From contig CAVOZT010000001.1 of NCBI GenBank assembly GCA_963701375.1, forward strand, positions 310,001 through 374,000: a DNA stretch of 64,000 nt, given 5' to 3'. Position numbers and translations under genes: made by a program. The stretch is from CAVXTF01 sp963701375 (GTDB lineage Bacteria > Actinomycetota > Acidimicrobiia > Acidimicrobiales > CAVXTF01). The notes below the pieces were generated by a model. The model ran no database searches, was not told the origin of the DNA, and saw only the letters and a list, made by a program, of their open reading frames with translations. Positions 18,196 through 27,140 of the stretch are shown piece after piece (position 1 is the first letter of the stretch; every line of letters begins with the position of its first letter).

Positions 18196-18717
18196 TCATC
18201 TGGTTCCCCATGTGTAGGACTGCTTTGCCAACTTCAAATAGACGAACGCCTCGGTCGATCTGACTCCGGGGACTGTCCGGATCGTGGTGTTCAGAAGTTC
18301 GAGGAGATGGTCGTCGTCCTCACACACCAGCTCGACCAGAAGGTCGAACGACCCTGCGCAGATGACGACGTACTCGACCTCGGGGATCTCGGCCAGCTTG
18401 TCGGCGACGGTCCGAACGTCGCCTTCTGCTCGCACCCCGACCATCGCCTGACGTTTGAAGCCGAGTTGCAGAGGATCGGTCACGGCAACGATGTCGATGA
18501 TCCCCGCATCGCGAAGACGCTGGACGTGCTGCCGGACGGCTGCCTCCGACAGGCCCACCGTTCTCGCTATTGCGCCGTACGGCCGTCGACCGTCGTGCTG
18601 GAGCTCTTCGATGATCACGCGGTTTGCACGATCGAGCGTGTAGGGCTGCCGTTCCCCGCCTGTAGTCGGCGCCTGAGCCTGATCCCACGCCGTGCTCAGC
18701 GCTTGGCTCCGAGCCAT
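18196..18717 (-). CDS. Lrp/AsnC family transcriptional regulator
   Basis: Second Lrp-type regulator in the window. The N-terminal winged helix is YTLDRANRVIIEELQHDGRRPYGAIARTVGLSEAAVRQHVQRLRDAGII, and the RAM domain is QAMVGVRAEGDVRTVADKLAEIPEVEYVVICAGSFDLLVELVCEDDDHLLELLN. ATG at 18717 gives 173 residues; an upstream start at 18765 is possible. It lies between the aminotransferase (same strand) and the divergent aldehyde dehydrogenase. This suggests it senses an amino acid or amine and controls this catabolic cluster (inference). Confidence 0.9.
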   Translation of the reverse strand: MARSQALSTAWDQAQAPTTGGERQPYTLDRANRVIIEELQHDGRRPYGAIARTVGLSEAAVRQHVQRLRDAGIIDIVAVTDPLQLGFKRQAMVGVRAEGDVRTVADKLAEIPEVEYVVICAGSFDLLVELVCEDDDHLLELLNTTIRTVPGVRSTEAFVYLKLAKQSYTWGTR

Positions 18718-18895
18718 GTCTGCTCTCCCCCGAATGGGTCTCTTCCTTCGGATTCTGTCACTCAAACGGGCTTAGTCAAGCGGATCCGTTGAAAAATCTG
18801 TCTACTACGACGAAATCGCTTGTGTGACTTTGAACCTTCTGGCACGATGACGAAGCCGTAATCGGGGAGTGTCGGACGTTTCAGGGAGGCGCGAA

Positions 18896-20344
18896 GTGTC
18901 GGCGACTGATGTGGGGATCCGGCGGCTGAGCAACTTTGTGGACGGGAAGCGCGTCGAGCCGGACAGCGCGAGATACTCCGAGGTGATCGACCCGTCGACC
19001 GGCGAGCCCTATCTCGAGGCACCGGTCTCCGGGACTTCGGACGTGGACCTTGCTGTCAGGGCGGCCGCAGACGCCTTCCCGACGTGGCGCGACATGACGC
19101 CGTCGGAGCGAAGTCTTGCGTTGCTGCGGATCGCGGACGCCATCGAGGACAACGCGCAAGCTCTCGTCGATGCCGAGACCCGTAACACCGGCAAGCCGGT
19201 CGCGCTCACCATGAGCGAAGAGATCCCGCCGATGGTCGACCAGATCCGCTTCTTCGCCGCTGCAGCGCGCCTTCTAGAAGGCAGGTCTGCCGGCGAGTAC
19301 ATGAGGGGCCACACGTCGTACATCCGGCGCGAGCCCGTCGGGGTCTGCGCGGCGGTGACTCCGTGGAATTACCCGATGATGATGGCGGTCTGGAAGTGGG
19401 CACCGGCACTGGCGGCCGGAAACACCATGGTGCTCAAGCCGTCCGACACCACCCCGGTCACCACTGTGGCCATGGCGGAGATTCTCGCCGAGCACCTGCC
19501 TCCGGGCGTGTTCAACGTGGTGTGCGGCGACCGCGAAACAGGCAAGGCTCTCGTCGAGCACCCGATCCCCGCAATGGTGTCGATCACGGGAAGTGTTCGC
19601 GCCGGCATGGAGGTGGCGGCGTCCGCTGCGCCGGGTCTGAAGCGTGTGCACTTGGAGCTCGGGGGTAAGGCGCCTGTGATCGTGTTCGACGACGCCGACC
19701 TGTCGCTCGCAGCCGAGACGATCATCGGCGCCGGGTACTTCAACGCCGGCCAGGACTGCACCGCAGCCACCCGCGTGGTTGCGGCTCCCGACGTGTACGA
19801 CTCCCTGGTGGAACGGCTGGTGGACGGCGCCAAACAGACGACCGTCGGTGGTCCGGACGACGGGGAAGCGGACTACGGACCGCTCAACAACGCCGTGCAA
19901 CTGGAGCGGGTCAGCGGCTTCTTGGACCGCGCGCCGTCCTACGCCGAGGTGCTCACAGGCGGAAAGAGGGTGGGCGACCGGGGTTACTGCTTCGCTCCGA
20001 CGGTCGTCGCTGGTCTGCATCAGACCGACGAGATGATCCAGAACGAAGTGTTCGGTCCCGTCATAACGGTGCAGCGGTTCAGTGACGAGGCCGAGGCGCT
20101 CGAATGGGCGAACGGGGTGGAATACGGCCTCGCTTCGAGTGTGTGGACGCGAGATCACGGCCGGGCCATGCGCATGTCGAGGCTTCTCGACTTCGGGTGC
20201 GTCTGGATCAATACTCACGTACCCTTGGTCGCCGAGATGCCCCATGGTGGCTTCAAGAGGTCCGGCTACGGCAAGGACCTGTCGGTCTACGGGTTCGAGG
20301 ACTACACGCGGATCAAGCACGTTATGAGCAACATTGAGTCCTGA
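18896..20344 (+). CDS. NAD(P)-dependent aldehyde dehydrogenase (aminobutyraldehyde dehydrogenase-like)
   Basis: Oxidises an aldehyde to the acid with NAD(P). Clear motifs: VTPWNYPMMMAVWKWAPALAAGNTMVLKPSDTTPVT (cofactor and Asn), SITGSVRAGMEVAA, the general base Glu in VHLELGGKAPVIVFDDADL, the catalytic Cys in FNAGQDCTAATRVV, and EVFGPVITVQRF. Length about 482. GTG at 18896 is preferred because CAGGGAGGCGCGAA precedes it at good spacing; 18869 is an in-frame alternative. Resemblance to gamma-aminobutyraldehyde/betaine-type enzymes and the adjacent amine oxidase and aminotransferase suggest oxidation of amino-aldehydes. Confidence 0.93.
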   Translation: MSATDVGIRRLSNFVDGKRVEPDSARYSEVIDPSTGEPYLEAPVSGTSDVDLAVRAAADAFPTWRDMTPSERSLALLRIADAIEDNAQALVDAETRNTGKPVALTMSEEIPPMVDQIRFFAAAARLLEGRSAGEYMRGHTSYIRREPVGVCAAVTPWNYPMMMAVWKWAPALAAGNTMVLKPSDTTPVTTVAMAEILAEHLPPGVFNVVCGDRETGKALVEHPIPAMVSITGSVRAGMEVAASAAPGLKRVHLELGGKAPVIVFDDADLSLAAETIIGAGYFNAGQDCTAATRVVAAPDVYDSLVERLVDGAKQTTVGGPDDGEADYGPLNNAVQLERVSGFLDRAPSYAEVLTGGKRVGDRGYCFAPTVVAGLHQTDEMIQNEVFGPVITVQRFSDEAEALEWANGVEYGLASSVWTRDHGRAMRMSRLLDFGCVWINTHVPLVAEMPHGGFKRSGYGKDLSVYGFEDYTRIKHVMSNIES

Positions 20345-20390
20345 CCGCGGTCAGGCCCGAGATCCTTGAACGGAAAGGGGAAGCGCGACG

Positions 20391-22025
20391 ATGGTGGCCG
20401 TTGCTGCTGAAACACCTTCGGCTGACGTAGCCGAGAAGGGTCTCAAATCCGGGGCTCTCGGGCTCATCTCGAGCATCGTCATGGGGGTCGCGTCGACGGC
20501 GCCCGCTTACAGCCTCGCCGCGACGCTCGGTTTCATCGCGGTGAAAGTTGGACTGCTGTCGCCGCTCGTCGTGCTGCTCGCGTTCATCCCGATGCTCATG
20601 ATCTCGGTCGGGTACAGCGAGATGAACAAGGCGGACCCGGACTGCGGGACGACGTTCACCTGGGCCACTCGCGCCTTCGGCCCGAAGGTGGGGTGGTACG
20701 GGGGATGGGCCATCGTCGCAGCCGACGTCCTCGTCATGGCAAGCCTCGCTCAGGTCGCGGGTCAGTACGTCTTCTTGCTGTTCAACACCGCTTCGATCGG
20801 GACCAATGCGGCGAGCTATTGGGTCCTCCTCGTGGGTGTCACCTGGATCGTCCTCATGACCTATATCTGCTACCGGGGCATCGAGGTCTCCGCGATGTTG
20901 CAGCGCTTCTTGCTTGCAATCGAGATCGTCATGCTGCTGGTGCTAGCGGTCACCGCGTTCGTGAAGGTCGGATTGAACAAGGCACCTCCCGGCCACATCT
21001 CACCTCGTCTGTCATGGTTCAACCCCGGCGCTGTGAGTTTCTCGGCGCTCATCGGCGGCCTGTTGCTCATGATCTTCATCTACTGGGGTTGGGACACGGC
21101 GGTGTCTGTGAACGAGGAGACGAAGGACCGGAACCGGAACCCCGGGCTCGCCGCGATCATCTCGACAGTTATCTTGCTCGGGACGTACTTCGTCGTGACG
21201 CTCGCCGTCCAGTCGTATGCCGGCATCGGTTCGACAGGCATCGGCCTCACCAACTCGGCCAACGTGACCGACGTGCTCTACGCCCTAGGGAACTCGATAT
21301 TCGGGACGAGCGGCTTCGGCTCGACGCTCACGCACCTGTTGCTCCTGATGGTGCTCTCGTCTGCAGCTGCATCCACCCAGACGACGATCCTGCCGACTGC
21401 CCGAACGACGCTGTCTATGGCGACCTACCACGCACTGCCCAAGTCGTTCGCGAAGATGCACAAGAAGTACCTGACCCCCACCGTCTCCACGATCACGATG
21501 GGTTTGGTCTCCATCGCGGTCTACGTGTGGTTCAACTACCAGTCCCAGGGCAACGTCATCCCGGACGCGGTAACCGCCATCGGTGTGTTCATCGGCCTCT
21601 ATTACGGGCTCACAGGATTCAGCTGCGTGTGGTACTACCGCAAGGTCCTCACCCGCAGCCCCCGCGACCTGTTGATGAAGGGAATAATCCCTGGGCTCGG
21701 CGGAGTGATTCTCTGGTTCTTCCTCGCCTGGGCGCTGTACACCGACTACAACTTCAACAACACGACGGCCGCCAGCTATACCTCGTGGTCGCTGCCGTTC
21801 CCGCCGCATTCGGTGGTGGGCGGAGTCTTCGTCATCGCCATCATCTCTATGCTCGTCGGACTCGTGCTCCTGGGTATCTGGACACGGTTCGGGAAGGACT
21901 TCTTCCAAGGTCGGACTCTCAACCGATCTACGCCGACTCTCGTCCCCGAGGACGGTGCCGCCGGTGTCGCCGCCCCGATGACACCCATACCCGACCCGGT
22001 TGGCGGACCCAGGGCAGGCGACTGA
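20391..22025 (+). CDS. APC superfamily amino acid/amine permease
   Basis: Integral membrane transporter of 544 residues with about 12 hydrophobic segments. The first helix has SIVMGVASTAPAYSLAATLGFIA, the G-(S/A)xAP motif of APC transporters, followed by GYSEMNKADPDCGTTFTWATRAFG. Helix 6 region is IYWGWDTAVSVNEETKDRNRNPG. A good ribosome binding site (GGAAAGGGG) lies 10 bases before the ATG. It follows the aldehyde dehydrogenase by 46 bases, likely co-transcribed, and would import the amine or amino acid degraded by the cluster. The cytoplasmic tail is Pro-rich. Confidence 0.92.
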   Translation: MVAVAAETPSADVAEKGLKSGALGLISSIVMGVASTAPAYSLAATLGFIAVKVGLLSPLVVLLAFIPMLMISVGYSEMNKADPDCGTTFTWATRAFGPKVGWYGGWAIVAADVLVMASLAQVAGQYVFLLFNTASIGTNAASYWVLLVGVTWIVLMTYICYRGIEVSAMLQRFLLAIEIVMLLVLAVTAFVKVGLNKAPPGHISPRLSWFNPGAVSFSALIGGLLLMIFIYWGWDTAVSVNEETKDRNRNPGLAAIISTVILLGTYFVVTLAVQSYAGIGSTGIGLTNSANVTDVLYALGNSIFGTSGFGSTLTHLLLLMVLSSAAASTQTTILPTARTTLSMATYHALPKSFAKMHKKYLTPTVSTITMGLVSIAVYVWFNYQSQGNVIPDAVTAIGVFIGLYYGLTGFSCVWYYRKVLTRSPRDLLMKGIIPGLGGVILWFFLAWALYTDYNFNNTTAASYTSWSLPFPPHSVVGGVFVIAIISMLVGLVLLGIWTRFGKDFFQGRTLNRSTPTLVPEDGAAGVAAPMTPIPDPVGGPRAGD

Positions 22026-22463
22026 TCAGGTTTTCGGTCGCGGGGGCAGGTTCGCGAGCCGGACCTGTCCAAGAGCGAGGAGAGAGCCGTCTATCTCAGA
22101 AGTGATGCGTATCTCCCACAGCTGCTGAGTGCGGCCCTGCTGTATCGGCGCTCCCTCGAGCAGTACGCGCCCGCTCGAAAAAGCACGGATGAAGTTTGTC
22201 GAGTTGTGGACTCCGACGACGTTGTGGCCCTCTGGCGCGCCGAAGCTCGCTCCGAAGCTCGCGGCCCCCTCGATGGCGGCGCAATACACCCCGCCGTGGA
22301 CGATCCCCATCGGTTGGTGGTGTTGCGGACCTATGTCGATCCATCCCGACACGCGGCTCGCCGACACCTCTTCGAAGTGAAGGCCGGCGACGCGCATGAA
22401 CTCGCTCGCACCTTCGAACGAAGCGATCTGGTCTTCGCTCATGGACCCGCGGACGAAGGACAT
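22026..22463 (-). CDS. PaaI-family hotdog-fold thioesterase
   Basis: Small acyl-CoA thioesterase, 145 residues, single hotdog domain. DIGPQHHQPMGIVHGGVYCAAIEGAASFGASFGAPEG contains the catalytic-loop HGG motif (x-G-x-V-H-G-G) and the long central helix. NSTNFIRAFSSGRVLLEGAPIQQGRTQQLWEIRITSEIDGSLLALGQVRLA provides the remaining strands. Convergent with the APC permease with no spacer. The acyl-CoA substrate is not predictable. Confidence 0.88.
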   Translation of the reverse strand: MSFVRGSMSEDQIASFEGASEFMRVAGLHFEEVSASRVSGWIDIGPQHHQPMGIVHGGVYCAAIEGAASFGASFGAPEGHNVVGVHNSTNFIRAFSSGRVLLEGAPIQQGRTQQLWEIRITSEIDGSLLALGQVRLANLPPRPKT

Positions 22464-22519
22464 GGCTGCACGGTAACCGGACCGCCTCGCCCGCCGTGCC
22501 GCCTGCGGTCGGCTGACGG

Positions 22520-23637
22520 TCAGGCGAGGAACTCAGAGAGGGGACTTACGGCCATTCCGTGAGCCTCGGCCACAGGAGCAGACACGAGCGATCCGTCGAC
22601 CGTGCTCACCCCGGCCGCAAGGGTTGGATCGGCTCGCACAGCGTGGCGCCAGCCGTGCTCCGCGAGCGCTTCGACGTACGGAAGCGTGGAGTTGGCGAGC
22701 GCATGCGTGGAGGTGTGAGGCACCGCTCCCGGCATGTTCGCGACGCAATAGAACAGCGAGTCGTGCACCAAGAAGGTCGGGTTCGAGTGTGTCGTCGGCC
22801 GCGTGGATTCGAAGCAACCCCCCTGATCCACCGATATGTCGACTAGGACGGAGCCTGGCCGCATCTGTGCCACCAACGAGTCGGGGACCAGCTTCGGAGC
22901 CTTGGCGCCTACGACCAGCACGGCCCCGATCACGATGTCGGCCTGCGTGCAAGTCTCCTCGATGGCCTGCGCGCTCGAAGCTACGGTCTCCAGGGCGCCG
23001 CGGAAGTGGTGATCGACCTGCCTAAGCCGCTCCAGGTTGCGATCGAGGATGTAGACGCTCGCCAGCATGCCCACCGCCATCGTCGCCGCCGCCATGCCTG
23101 CGACCCCCGCTCCGAGGACGACGACGTTGGCACACCGGACGCCGGGCACCCCGCACACGAGCACCCCTCGACCTCCGCCGGGGCGCATCAGATGGTGAGA
23201 TCCGACGAGCGGCGCCATTCGGCCCGCGACTTCGCTCATAGGTGCGAGCAGTGGAAGTGAGCCGTCGGCGGACTGCACCGTCTCGTATGCGATCGAGGTG
23301 GTGCCTGTTCGAAGCAGCGCTTCTGTGAGGGTCCGGCTCGCGGCGAGATGAAGGTAGGTGAAAAGAAGCAGGTCCTTGCGAAGCAGGTCGAGCTCCCATC
23401 CAACCGGCTCTTTCACTTTGCACACCATCTCCGAACCCGCCCAGAGGTCCTGGGCCGAGCCGACGATCTCCGCACCGACGGCTTCGTACTCGGCGTCATT
23501 GATCGCCGATCCGGCACCGGCTCCGCGCTCGATCAGCACCCGGTGCCCCAACGAGGTCAGCTCGCGCGTCGCCCGCAGGAGTCATCGCGAACGCGGTATT
23601 CGTCCTCTTTGATCTCGGTCGGAACCCCGACGATCAC
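22520..23637 (-). CDS. ald: Alanine dehydrogenase, N-terminus interrupted by two apparent frameshifts
   Basis: NAD-dependent L-alanine/pyruvate interconversion. The main frame (22520-23551) holds the substrate Lys in MVCKVKEPVGWE, the catalytic His in YLHLAASRTLTEALL, the Rossmann motif VVVLGAGVAGMAAATMAVGMLASVYILDRNLERL, and GGCFESTRPTTHSNPTF. The true N-terminus begins at GTG 23637 after AGGGGGACATAG and reads VIVGVPTEIKEDEYRV. MTPAG then continues in a second frame and LGHRVLIERGAG in a third. One extra base near 23591 and one near 23570 restore the family sequence. It would feed alanine from the transaminase into pyruvate and regenerate NADH. Confidence 0.88.
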
Positions 23638-23795
23638 CTATGTCCCCCTACTTCTCGTGATACTTCCACGGCTTTCGAGGCGTAGATCACGCCAGCCGAG
23701 ACGCACCGCCCATTATGGCCTCGCGGCCGGCGGTGCCGCACCCACTCGTGCGGCAACTGCCTTCGCCACCGCTGCAGCGAAACAAGGCCCGGCGG

Positions 23796-25103
23796 TCAGC
23801 GCCGCCGTTCGCTGCTCCGAGCCGTACGAGCCGCCTTGTTCTTCCTCCTCTGCGCCGCGACCGCCTTCCTACGTGCCTGTGAAGCGATCGCACTTTTGTC
23901 GCGCGGCTGCGGACCTGATCGATCGGCAAACGGCGTTGCGACCGTTGTGCCTGCGGGAACCGGAACGGGACCTGCCGCCGCTACAAGGAGAACGGTGATG
24001 CCTCCCACGTCGAGGAGCCACCAAGGAAGCCAGCTGTAATACCACTGTGCCGTGACGGTGGTGAAGATCGCGGCAACGACCGCGATCGCGAACCGTCTGT
24101 TCGAGCAACGTGCCGCGACGACGAGCCCAACCGCTAGAGCAGGCCACAGGTAGTAATCGGTCATAACTGATTCCGTGTAACAACGCAGTGCGAGTGCGAG
24201 AGCGAACGTCCACACGATCATGTCGGGTCGGTCGCGCCAGCGGAGCGCCCACCAGCCGAGAGCGCACGCGAGCAATAGCGAGACGAACCGGGCAGGGCCG
24301 CCACCGATTATCGTGTTGACGCCGGATCCCCCGAGCTTCGGGGCAAGGAACGTCCACGGGGTCGCGTGGTTGTTCACAGATCGCGGGTACGCCGGTTGGT
24401 TCAGCAGCCCGTGCAACGTGGTGTGTGCATCCGACACGAGAGGTGCGATCAACAGGACCGCAGCAGGCACCGCGCCACGCACGATGAGCCCTGATGCCTT
24501 TGTTCTCCCGCCCATCGCAAGCAAGATCGGAAGGGCGACGATCACGAGGGGTTGAAAGGCGACGGCGGCTCCGAAAAGCCATCCTGCACGAGTGAAGTGC
24601 CCGTCGAAAGCGGCGATCAAGGCGTAGACGGCGAGACCGACGGCAATCGCAGCTTCGGGGTGTCCCCAGAACACCGAGATGTTGAAGAGCACCACCCCCT
24701 CGGCTAAAGCGAGGATCCCTCGCCGCCACCAGACGACTCCCAACCGTTCGGCGAGCGTGTCGCACGCGAAGAGAGCGAGCACCGAGAGAAGCACCACGTA
24801 CGGTCCCAGCAACAGGAACGCCTGCGGATAGGCGATGACATGAGTCGGATAGACGTCGACGCTCATTCCGAGCGCACTGGTGAGTGCCGCCATCGGTGCC
24901 AGGAGGACGAGGATTCCCGGGAAGGCATAGAACTCGGTGCTGGACGTGTAAATGCCCCCGAAGTGGCCGTGAGCCACGGCGGTCGCTACCACGTACGTGC
25001 TCCACAGGTCGCCCGGGTTCTCCCAGTAGGGAATGTGCTGGACGGTGGGGCCCCAACGAAAGAAGTAGGCCATTGCAAAGCAGAAGAGGACCACCGTCGC
25101 CAA
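23796..25103 (-). CDS. Multi-pass membrane protein, GT87/mannosyltransferase-like (GT-C fold)
   Basis: A 435-residue protein with about ten hydrophobic helices, starting with VVLFCFAMAYFFRWGP. An early loop holds HIPYWENPGDLWSTYVVATAVAHGHFGGIYTSSTEFYAFPGIL, resembling the acidic loop and following segment of polyprenol-phosphate-dependent GT-C enzymes. The last 50 residues are a basic, Lys/Arg-rich cytoplasmic tail. The start is TTG at 25103, the only start between the upstream in-frame stop and the first helix. Probable role is transfer of a sugar from a lipid carrier outside the membrane. Acceptor unknown. Confidence 0.62.
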   Translation of the reverse strand: MATVVLFCFAMAYFFRWGPTVQHIPYWENPGDLWSTYVVATAVAHGHFGGIYTSSTEFYAFPGILVLLAPMAALTSALGMSVDVYPTHVIAYPQAFLLLGPYVVLLSVLALFACDTLAERLGVVWWRRGILALAEGVVLFNISVFWGHPEAAIAVGLAVYALIAAFDGHFTRAGWLFGAAVAFQPLVIVALPILLAMGGRTKASGLIVRGAVPAAVLLIAPLVSDAHTTLHGLLNQPAYPRSVNNHATPWTFLAPKLGGSGVNTIIGGGPARFVSLLLACALGWWALRWRDRPDMIVWTFALALALRCYTESVMTDYYLWPALAVGLVVAARCSNRRFAIAVVAAIFTTVTAQWYYSWLPWWLLDVGGITVLLVAAAGPVPVPAGTTVATPFADRSGPQPRDKSAIASQARRKAVAAQRRKNKAARTARSSERRR

Positions 25104-25233
25104 GATGGGCCAGGTTCTTCGCTTCAGACGTGCGCCGACATGGCCGGGGCGCGTTCGGGCCGGAGCTGTGTTTCGGATCGCGCCTCTTGTCGGTCACTGC
25201 GGGCACGGGCGCCAACAATACGGTTCGGGGTGG

Positions 25234-26370
25234 TTACGCCGCGACTGAAGCCCTGCGCACGCTGAAACGTTCAAGGTCGACTCTCGAGGTTGCACCGGTC
25301 GCCAGGTCCGCCAGCACCTCGCCCAAAAGGGGGCCGAACTTAAAGCCGTGCCCGGTGGTGCCGGCGCCGATGACGACGTTACCCACACGATCCAGCACGA
25401 AGTCGCCGTCGGCGGTCGAGTCGTAGAAGCACCTCTCTGTCGATACGGGCTCCACGTGGTACGAGGGCAGCAGACGGGCCGAGTTCTCAGCCAGTCGTGC
25501 GAGTAACGCAGGATCGGGGTCGAGGGGGGAGTCGTCTGGATCGGCGACAGGTCCGGCGCCGTGCAGCGCCACCTTCAGCAGCCCCGGCACGCCCGCTGGA
25601 AGTCCGTACACCCACGGACTGGACCGCTCGATGAACACGGGCACGTCCGATTGACGCCCGGTCACCGGGGCGAGATAAGCGACTTGTTCCAGAGTCGGCG
25701 TCAAACGAAGTCCCATGCCGGCGCTCTTGAGCAATCCGGAGGTCCAGTGCCCCGCACAGACCACAGCGACGGAAGCGGAAACCGTCTCGGTGCCGGATTC
25801 GCTGCCGGATTCGTTGGCGGTTTCGCTGCTGGTGGTGCCGCCGGTTTCGATGCGGACGCGGGAACCCTCGTCCGAGATCGAAATGACGGGTGTGTTCTCC
25901 CTGACCTCCACCCCGGCCGATTCCGCGCTGTGACGCATTGCCGCGAGGCAATGATCCGCCGCCAACACTCCGGAATCTGTCTCGAACAAGGCGGGTCCGC
26001 CGGCTTGGATTGCAGGGACGCGCTTGCTCGCCTCGGCTGCGTCGAGCTTCTCGAAGGGGGCTCCGGCAACCGTCATCGCCGCCGCGAGCACGTCGAGGCC
26101 GCCCCCGAACGACAGCTGTCCGGTCACCGACAAAATCGTCCTGTCCGACTCGGCTTCGAGCTCCTCCCACATCGGCTTGGCGGTCCGGGCCATGGCGACG
26201 TAGAGAGGATCGTCGTAGCCCAGCCTGAAGACCCGGGCGGTTCCTTTTGACCCGGCTCTCGGGTGTCCGACCGTAGAGCTCTCGAGAAGGAGCACTTCGT
26301 GTCCGTGTCCGCGTCCGCGTCGGCCTAGCTCCCGAGCGGCGGCAAGGCCCAAGAGACCACCACCCACCAC
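25234..26370 (-). CDS. Sarcosine oxidase-like FAD-dependent oxidoreductase
   Basis: Monomeric sarcosine oxidase/N-methyltryptophan oxidase-type flavoprotein, 378 residues. FAD motif MVGGGLLGLAAARELGRRG is at the extreme N-terminus. SKGTARVFRLGYDDPLYVAMARTAKPMWEELE is typical of MSOX, and GAGTTGHGFKFGPLLGEVLADLA is the C-terminal FAD segment. Expected covalent-flavin Cys is represented by TERCFYDSTADGDFVLD. Residues about 178-198 form a low-complexity Ser/Thr/Glu stretch not usual for the family. GTG at 26370 is the first start after an in-frame stop. The substrate is an N-methyl amino acid or related amine. Confidence 0.88.
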   Translation of the reverse strand: MVGGGLLGLAAARELGRRGRGHGHEVLLLESSTVGHPRAGSKGTARVFRLGYDDPLYVAMARTAKPMWEELEAESDRTILSVTGQLSFGGGLDVLAAAMTVAGAPFEKLDAAEASKRVPAIQAGGPALFETDSGVLAADHCLAAMRHSAESAGVEVRENTPVISISDEGSRVRIETGGTTSSETANESGSESGTETVSASVAVVCAGHWTSGLLKSAGMGLRLTPTLEQVAYLAPVTGRQSDVPVFIERSSPWVYGLPAGVPGLLKVALHGAGPVADPDDSPLDPDPALLARLAENSARLLPSYHVEPVSTERCFYDSTADGDFVLDRVGNVVIGAGTTGHGFKFGPLLGEVLADLATGATSRVDLERFSVRRASVAA

Positions 26371-26455
26371 GACGAACTCGAAGCTCTCGGCGCTCCTGCC
26401 GCCGCCTACGCCGGCGCCGCCTTGCCGGTCGCCTCCGGAACCTGGTCCGGCCGCC

Positions 26456-26881
26456 TCAGCCGCCTTGAGCTTCGAGGCGCGCTTTCATAGCGTCGAGCGC
26501 CTGCTGGTAGGAGCCGACAAGAAGGTCCGTCAAGTTGTCGGGGCTCACCTCTACGTTCCAGGTGACCCTGCTTCCTTCGCCCTCTTCGTGAACCTGGATC
26601 CTGCCGAGATGAGACGTCGCTTTGAGGGGGCTGTCCACTATCGAGTACTCGAGCAGCCGAGCGGTGTCGTCGCGGCGAACGAGACGCTCCGTGATCTCCA
26701 TGCCGAAGACCTCGAGGATGCGGTTGTCGCCATCAATCCGGCACACGTCGACCCCTGGCATCCACTCGTCGAGTCCACCGAATTCGCCTGCGACATCCCA
26801 CACCACCCCCGCCGGCCTGCCGATCGAGACGACTGCTTCCGCCGATCCGACCTTGTCGCCGCCCGGCGCTTGGTCAGACAC
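26456..26881 (-). CDS. SRPBCC family protein of the Psp operon
   Basis: About 141 residues with the START-like helix-grip pattern: EAVVSIGRPAGVVWDVAGEFGGLDEWMPGV at the start, RLLEYSIVDSPLKATSHLGRI and SRVTWNVEVSPDN in the middle, and the long helix LTDLLVGSYQQALDAMKARLEAQ at the end. GTG at 26881 is chosen because it overlaps the upstream pspAA stop by 8 bases. The longer frame to 26974 lies wholly inside pspAA. Co-translation with pspAA and pspA suggests a role in membrane stress or lipid binding. This is inference. Confidence 0.72.
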   Translation of the reverse strand: MSDQAPGGDKVGSAEAVVSIGRPAGVVWDVAGEFGGLDEWMPGVDVCRIDGDNRILEVFGMEITERLVRRDDTARLLEYSIVDSPLKATSHLGRIQVHEEGEGSRVTWNVEVSPDNLTDLLVGSYQQALDAMKARLEAQGG

Positions 26882-27140
26882 CGGCGTCGAGGATGTCGCG
26901 GACCTCTTGCAGCGTTGCGCCCTCGGGGGGCAACACCAGATCGGATTTCCTGTCATCGTCGTCGGGCAGCGCACTCGCGCCGCCTCTCACCTTCGAGATC
27001 AGATTGGACAATGTGGTGGAGAAGGTCTTCTCGTCGCCCGCCTTTAGCGCTGCATCCAGATCGGAGTCGAGACGCTCGATCTCGGGAAGATCGTCGTCGC
27101 CTACCTCGTAGAGCCTGTCTCCGAGGATGCGGACGATCAT
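26874..27140 (-). CDS. pspAA: PspA-associated protein PspAA
   Basis: An 88-residue protein with the PspAA pattern: MIVRILGDRLYEVGDDDLPEIERLDSDLDAALKAGDE, a Gly-rich turn, and SDLVLPPEGATLQEVRDIL. PspAA proteins are encoded beside PspA in actinobacteria and archaea and are thought to partner it in membrane-stress response. The gene overlaps pspA by 4 bases (ATGA) and the downstream SRPBCC gene by 8 bases, an arrangement suggesting coupled translation. Confidence 0.85.
   Translation of the reverse strand: MIVRILGDRLYEVGDDDLPEIERLDSDLDAALKAGDEKTFSTTLSNLISKVRGGASALPDDDDRKSDLVLPPEGATLQEVRDILDAGV

Noticed and set aside
20693..22105. Frame of 470 residues overlapping the APC permease
   Set aside because: Arg/His-rich alternative frame of the permease gene, no hydrophobic pattern of its own.
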